From positions 1 to 9,024 of the forward strand of contig CAJLXE010000052.1 in assembly GCA_905210525.1 (NCBI GenBank): a DNA stretch of 9,024 nt, written 5' to 3'. Below the pieces are notes generated by a model. The model did not search any database, had not been told where the DNA came from, and saw nothing but the letters and a program-made list of their open reading frames with translations. The stretch is from an uncultured Clostridia bacterium. GTDB lineage: Bacteria; Bacillota; Clostridia; HGM11327. Below are positions 6,165 to 9,024 of the stretch, piece after piece. How positions within the stretch are numbered: position 1 is the first letter of the stretch; each line of letters begins with the position of its first letter. The translations under genes were made by a program, and so were the position numbers.

Positions 6165-6248
6165 CGGCAAAAAGGCTTACGCTTAACCTGAAACGGAACA
6201 GTACGGCGGATGTCTTTCCGCGCGTGCTGCCGTAAAATGGTTTTTGCG
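6165..6248. other. Structured element of unknown role
   Basis: The core is a long hairpin. ACGG (6193-6196), CAGTACG (6199-6205) and GCGGA (6206-6210) pair with TCCGC (6217-6221), CGTGCTG (6223-6229) and CCGT (6230-6233). That makes 16 bp around the loop TGTCTT, with AA and G bulges. AACC (6185-6188) can pair with GGTT (6239-6242). An alternative outer stem joins GCAAAAA (6167-6173) and TTTTTGC (6241-6247). It is far more GC-rich than its surroundings. It could be a small RNA, a terminator insulating the divergent genes, or a small dispersed repeat. I found no promoter that clearly serves it. Confidence 0.45.
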
Positions 6249-6256
6249 GATTTATC

Positions 6257-6302
6257 TTTTCAAAAACATGTTTTGTTACCCCTTTTCAAAAATCGTTTTT
6301 TG
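6257..6302. repeat. Tandem palindromes over the remB-gyrB promoter
   Basis: TTTTCAAAAA occurs at 6257-6266 and again at 6283-6292, 26 bp apart. Each copy begins a palindrome: AAAACATGTTTT (6263-6274), and CAAAAA (6287-6292) with TTTTTG (6297-6302). The second covers the -35 and spacer of the promoter at 6283-6311. Two similar sites on one promoter suggest a regulator-binding pair. Confidence 0.45.
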
Positions 6303-6311
6303 TGGTATAAT
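6283..6311 (+). promoter_or_regulatory. Promoter of the remB-gyrB-gyrA operon
   Basis: An extended -10 element, TGG followed by TATAAT (6303-6311), lies 17 bp after a weak -35, TTTTCA (6283-6288). Transcription would start near 6318, leaving about 79 nt of leader before remB. The weak -35 suggests dependence on the extended -10 or on an activator. Confidence 0.65.
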
Positions 6312-6388
6312 TATACATATATAAGGTAGAAGTCGGAGCGCGTATTGATATATTGCGCAAATACGGCACAGCCTTGCAAAGGGTACGG

Positions 6389-6400
6389 ATGCAGCAGTGA
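6389..6400 (+). other. Three-codon ORF overlapping the remB start
   Basis: AAAGGG (6378-6383) is five bases before an ATG at 6389. This opens Met-Gln-Gln followed by TGA (6398-6400), which overlaps the remB GTG (6397-6399). The arrangement would let a terminating ribosome reinitiate directly on remB. Chance occurrence is possible. Confidence 0.3.
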
Positions 6401-6636
6401 ATTTGATTCATATAGGCGGAAATAAGCTTGTTTTTACTAAAAATATAATAGGTATATTTTCAGCGGCGAATGGTTTCGCCGCACTTAATTGTGCATGTGA
6501 ATATATATCTGAACCGCCGTATAAATCGTACGTTGTGATGTATGACTGCGAACTTGGCGGATGCAAAGCGTATTTTACATCTTTGTCGGTAAGAACGCTT
6601 CTTTGCAGACTCAAAAAACATTCGGTTGAATTATAA
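6397..6636 (+). CDS. remB: RemB-like (DUF370/YaaB) regulator
   Basis: Small protein of 79 residues resembling RemB (YaaB) of Bacillus subtilis, which together with RemA activates biofilm matrix genes. The N-terminal MNLIHIGGNKLVFTKNIIGIF fits the family pattern of a hydrophobic strand, Gly-Gly and a conserved K-x-I-I-x-I. The central YKSYVVM and the C-terminal YFTSLSVRTLLCRLKK fit the S-x-x-T-L-x-x-R ending. Position is strong support: in Bacillus it lies immediately upstream of gyrB. The start could be GTG 6397 or TTG 6403 (giving MIHIGG); neither has a strong Shine-Dalgarno. recF, the usual gene before it, is absent and replaced by a regulatory region and divergent thrB. Its biochemical activity here is inferred from the family only. 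Confidence 0.75.
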   Translation: MNLIHIGGNKLVFTKNIIGIFSAANGFAALNCACEYISEPPYKSYVVMYDCELGGCKAYFTSLSVRTLLCRLKKHSVEL

Positions 6637-6641
6637 CAGTG

Positions 6642-6676
6642 AAAGGAGTGCGGAAATACTTACTGTATTTCCCGCA
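6642..6676 (+). promoter_or_regulatory. gyrB ribosome-binding site followed by a bridging hairpin
   Basis: The only good Shine-Dalgarno before gyrB is AAAGGAG (6642-6648). It is followed immediately by a hairpin: TGCGGAAATAC (6649-6659) pairs with GTATTTCCCGCA (6665-6676), 11 bp with one bulged C and the loop TTACT. After the hairpin nine bases remain before TTG 6686. Folding would move the Shine-Dalgarno from 37 nt to an effective distance of about nine. Confidence 0.55.
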
Positions 6677-6685
6677 AATTCGGAT

Positions 6686-8605
6686 TTGACAGATAATAAT
6701 GAGCTAAAAAATTACGATCAGGATGCCATACAGGTGCTTGACGGCTTGGAGGCGGTGCGTAAGCGCCCGGGAATGTATATCGGAAGTACAGGAGAAAGAG
6801 GTCTTCATCACCTTGTTTATGAGATTGTTGACAACAGCATAGACGAGGCTCTGGCAGGCGTGTGTGATACTATAATCGTTGAGCTTTTGCGTGACGGTTC
6901 TGTAAGAGTACAGGACAACGGCAGAGGTATTCCGGTAGGCATACATCATAAAATGGGAATATCCACTTTGCAGGTGGTTCTTACGGTGCTCCATGCCGGC
7001 GGAAAATTCGGCGGCGGAGGATATAAGGTTTCGGGCGGTCTGCACGGCGTTGGTCTTTCCGTAGTTAATGCACTTTCCGACAGACTCACTGCTGAGGTCC
7101 GCAATTCGGAGGGCTACTATAAGCAGGAATATGCAAACGGAGGTGTGCCGCAGGGAGAGGTTCAAAGAATATCGGATACCACCGAACACGGAACCGTTAT
7201 TACATTTCATCCCGATAAGGAAATTTTTGAAACTCTCGATTTTAATTTTGATACGCTCAATTCAAGACTGCGCCTGTTGGCATTTCTCAATAAGAACGTG
7301 AGAATTATATTCAGAGATTTGCGCGGAGAAGAGCCGATTGAAAATAATTATAAGTTTGAAGGCGGCATAATATCGTTTATCGAGTTCCAGAATAAAAACA
7401 AAGACGTAATAACGGATAAAATTCTTTATTTTGACGACAAAAAGGGCACGACAGAGGTAGAGGTTGCCATGCAGTACACCGATACTTACGTGGAAAATGT
7501 GTTTACTTATGTAAATAACATAAATACAGAGGAGGGCGGAACTCATCTTGTCGGCTACAAAACGGGTCTTACAAGAGCGGTAAACGATTATTGCAGAAAA
7601 ACGGGACTTCTGAAGGACGCGGATCAGAATTTTACGGGCGAGGACGTAAGAGAAGGTCTTACAGCCGTAATAAGCGTCAAAATAGAAAATCCGCAGTTTG
7701 AAGGCCAGACCAAAACGAAGCTCGGCAATACGGAAGTGCGCCCTATCGTTGACGCGTGCACATATGAAAACGTTATGACGTTTTTTGAGGAAAATCCGGC
7801 GCAGGCAAAGACTATCGTTTCAAAAATAATTACAGCGGCAAGAGCAAGAGAAGCGGCACGCCACGCAAGAGATCTTACGAGACGTAAAAGCGAGCTTGAC
7901 AGCGCGGCATTGCCGGGCAAGCTTGCGGATTGCTCCGAAAAAGATCCGTCTCAGTGCGAAATATTCCTTGTAGAGGGACTTTCCGCAGGCGGTACGGCAA
8001 AGGGCGGAAGAAGCAGACGCTATCAGGCAATACTTCCTTTGCGAGGTAAAATACTCAACGTAGAGAAAGCACGCCTTGACAGAGCCCTCGGCAATGAAGA
8101 AATACGTTCGATGATAACGGCGTTCGGCACCGGAATAGGCGCTGAATTTGATATAAAAAAGCTCAGATACGATAAAATAATATGTATGACGGATGCTGAT
8201 GTAGACGGAAGCCACATAAGAATACTGCTGCTTACGTTCTTTTACCGTTATATGAAAGAACTTGTTGAACAGGGGCATATTTATATAGCGCAGCCTCCGC
8301 TTTACCTCGTTACGAAAAATAAGCAGAAGCATTATGCGTACAACGATGACGAGCTTTCTGAATTGCTTGACAAAATAGGCAGAAACGGCGCGGACGTGCA
8401 GCGATATAAAGGTCTCGGTGAAATGGATGCGGATCAGCTTAAGGAAACAACAATGGACAAGGAAACGAGAACACTTTTGAGGGTCACGGTTGACGACGCG
8501 GCGGCGGCGGATGAGCTTTTCTCACTTCTTATGGGCGAAAAGTCTCAACCGAGAAAAGAATTCATAGAACAGAATGCAAAATTTGTCGAGAACCTCGATA
8601 TATGA
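6686..8605 (+). CDS. gyrB: DNA gyrase subunit B
   Basis: ATPase and TOPRIM subunit of gyrase, which introduces negative supercoils. From TTG 6686 the protein has 639 residues, matching the 638 I recall for Bacillus GyrB, and has a normal N-terminus before QVLDGLEAVRKRPGMYIGST. The GHKL ATPase shows E46 and N50 in YEIVDNSIDEA, DNGRGI, and the lid and G3 region GGKFGGGGYKVSGGLHGVG. The TOPRIM domain has E430 and DADVDG at 503-508 (D503, D505, D507), then QRYKGLGEM. It ends FVENLDI. Oddity: the usual EGDSAGG reads EGLSAGG, Leu 432 at the E. coli D426 position. The frame is open back to TTG 6626, which overlaps remB but has no ribosome-binding site; no ATG or GTG in frame fits the Shine-Dalgarno at 6642. 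It lies 49 nt after remB and 40 nt before gyrA. Confidence 0.97.
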   Translation: MTDNNELKNYDQDAIQVLDGLEAVRKRPGMYIGSTGERGLHHLVYEIVDNSIDEALAGVCDTIIVELLRDGSVRVQDNGRGIPVGIHHKMGISTLQVVLTVLHAGGKFGGGGYKVSGGLHGVGLSVVNALSDRLTAEVRNSEGYYKQEYANGGVPQGEVQRISDTTEHGTVITFHPDKEIFETLDFNFDTLNSRLRLLAFLNKNVRIIFRDLRGEEPIENNYKFEGGIISFIEFQNKNKDVITDKILYFDDKKGTTEVEVAMQYTDTYVENVFTYVNNINTEEGGTHLVGYKTGLTRAVNDYCRKTGLLKDADQNFTGEDVREGLTAVISVKIENPQFEGQTKTKLGNTEVRPIVDACTYENVMTFFEENPAQAKTIVSKIITAARAREAARHARDLTRRKSELDSAALPGKLADCSEKDPSQCEIFLVEGLSAGGTAKGGRSRRYQAILPLRGKILNVEKARLDRALGNEEIRSMITAFGTGIGAEFDIKKLRYDKIICMTDADVDGSHIRILLLTFFYRYMKELVEQGHIYIAQPPLYLVTKNKQKHYAYNDDELSELLDKIGRNGADVQRYKGLGEMDADQLKETTMDKETRTLLRVTVDDAAAADELFSLLMGEKSQPRKEFIEQNAKFVENLDI

Positions 8606-8645
8606 TGCGCCACGGTAAAATATTCGAAAAGGATGATTTAAAAAT

Positions 8646-9024
8646 ATGTCAGATGAAATAAAAAATGATATTACGGATAATCCGATAGATACGCCGACGG
8701 TGCATACGGGTGTTACGGATGTAAAAATTGTAGAACAGATAAAAAAGGCGTTTCTTGAGTACTCAATGAGTGTTATTGTGGCAAGAGCGCTTCCGGATGT
8801 GCGAGACGGTCTTAAACCGGTTCAGAGAAGAATTCTTTTCGGTATGTCCGAATTGGGAATTACACCGTCTACAGCACATAAAAAATCGGCGAGAATCGTC
8901 GGTGAAGTAATGGGTAAATTCCATCCTCACGGCGACAGCTCCATTTACGACGCTATGGTGCGTATGGCTCAGGATTTTTCGTATCGTGAACCTCTTGTTG
9001 ACGGTCACGGTAACTTCGGTTCGG
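8646..9024 (+). CDS. gyrA: DNA gyrase subunit A, 5' part
   Basis: The first 126 codons of the DNA-breakage subunit of gyrase; the gene runs off the right edge. EYSMSVIVARALPDVRDGLKPV (38-59) and KKSARIVGEV (79-88) are diagnostic. The quinolone region HPHGDS (93-98) keeps Ser at the E. coli S83 position (S98) and Asp at D87 (D102); the A84 position is Ser. The active-site tyrosine lies beyond the window. E115 replaces the tyrosine usual in RYxLVDG. The leader before KIVEQIKKAF is longer than in E. coli (about 26 residues, rich in Asp, Thr and Asn). The ATG at 8646 is preceded by AAAAGGA (8627-8633), 12 bases away, a little long. It is 40 nt after gyrB with no terminator, so co-transcribed. Confidence 0.96.
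   Translation, partial: MSDEIKNDITDNPIDTPTVHTGVTDVKIVEQIKKAFLEYSMSVIVARALPDVRDGLKPVQRRILFGMSELGITPSTAHKKSARIVGEVMGKFHPHGDSSIYDAMVRMAQDFSYREPLVDGHGNFGS

Larger units (their letters stand above)
5980..6396. other. Divergent intergenic region between thrB and remB
   Basis: This 417-bp stretch has no supportable gene. It carries the thrB promoter (minus strand) and the remB-gyrB promoter (plus strand). Five inverted-repeat elements lie between or beside them: 6001-6014, 6094-6107, 6112-6135, 6165-6248 and 6257-6302. I looked for DnaA boxes, expected in some regions near gyrB, and saw no TTATCCACA match. I recognise no riboswitch. Confidence 0.6.

Noticed and set aside
6656..6658. ATA as the gyrB start codon, seven bases after AAAGGAG.
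   Set aside because: AUA initiation is very rare and the codon would be buried in the hairpin stem. TTG 6686 gives the expected N-terminus and length.
8602..8661. Short ORF of 19 codons between gyrB and gyrA (TGATG overlap with the gyrB stop).
   Set aside because: No ribosome-binding site or recognisable family; it overlaps the gyrA start in another frame and looks like chance.

Overview
The window looks like a chromosomal housekeeping segment from a moderately AT-rich member of the Bacillota, most likely the Clostridia. The clearest taxonomic clue is the remB (DUF370)-gyrB-gyrA order, which is typical of the Firmicutes origin region. A PucR/CdaR-type regulator, an S41 C-terminal processing peptidase of CtpB type, a VanZ-like protein and AAGGAG-type ribosome-binding sites fit the same assignment. 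I see no insertion sequence, CRISPR array, rRNA or recognisable tRNA.

Layout, left to right. Bases 1-238 are a non-coding leader with two promoter candidates and a 5' hairpin. secG (239-493, +) follows and ends in a hairpin terminator. The tRNA CCA-adding enzyme gene (613-1953, +) is next. A PucR/CdaR-like regulator (2027-3043, +) and an S41 peptidase gene (3073-4308, +) are 29 nt apart and probably form an operon. They end at a strong bidirectional terminator (4348-4382). That terminator is shared with a convergent minus-strand pair: thrB, homoserine kinase (5979 to 5074), followed by a VanZ-like membrane protein gene (4981 to 4418). A 417-bp divergent intergenic region (5980-6396) holds near-consensus promoters for both directions and an unusual density of inverted repeats. 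Then come remB (6397-6636), gyrB (6686-8605) and the 5' part of gyrA (8646 to the right edge), probably one transcription unit.

The gene functions are ordinary: protein export (SecG), tRNA 3'-end synthesis (Cca), envelope proteolysis (Ctp), threonine biosynthesis (ThrB), biofilm regulation (RemB) and DNA supercoiling (GyrBA). I found no new multi-gene system. The interest lies in the control sequences and a few residues. (1) The gyrB Shine-Dalgarno sits 37 nt before the only sensible start codon, and an 11-bp hairpin fills that gap so as to bring the two within about 9 nt. (2) GyrB has Leu in place of the near-invariant Asp of the EGDSAGG motif, the quinolone hot spot D426 in E. coli. (3) secG has no adjacent ribosome-binding site, and its ATG lies 5 nt after an extended -10 element. 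(4) Two similar 14-bp palindromes bracket the thrB promoter. (5) Two palindromes in tandem cover the promoter of the gyrase operon. (6) A structured element of about 84 nt between thrB and remB is unexplained. All statements about function are family-level inferences from sequence motifs. No database search was possible.
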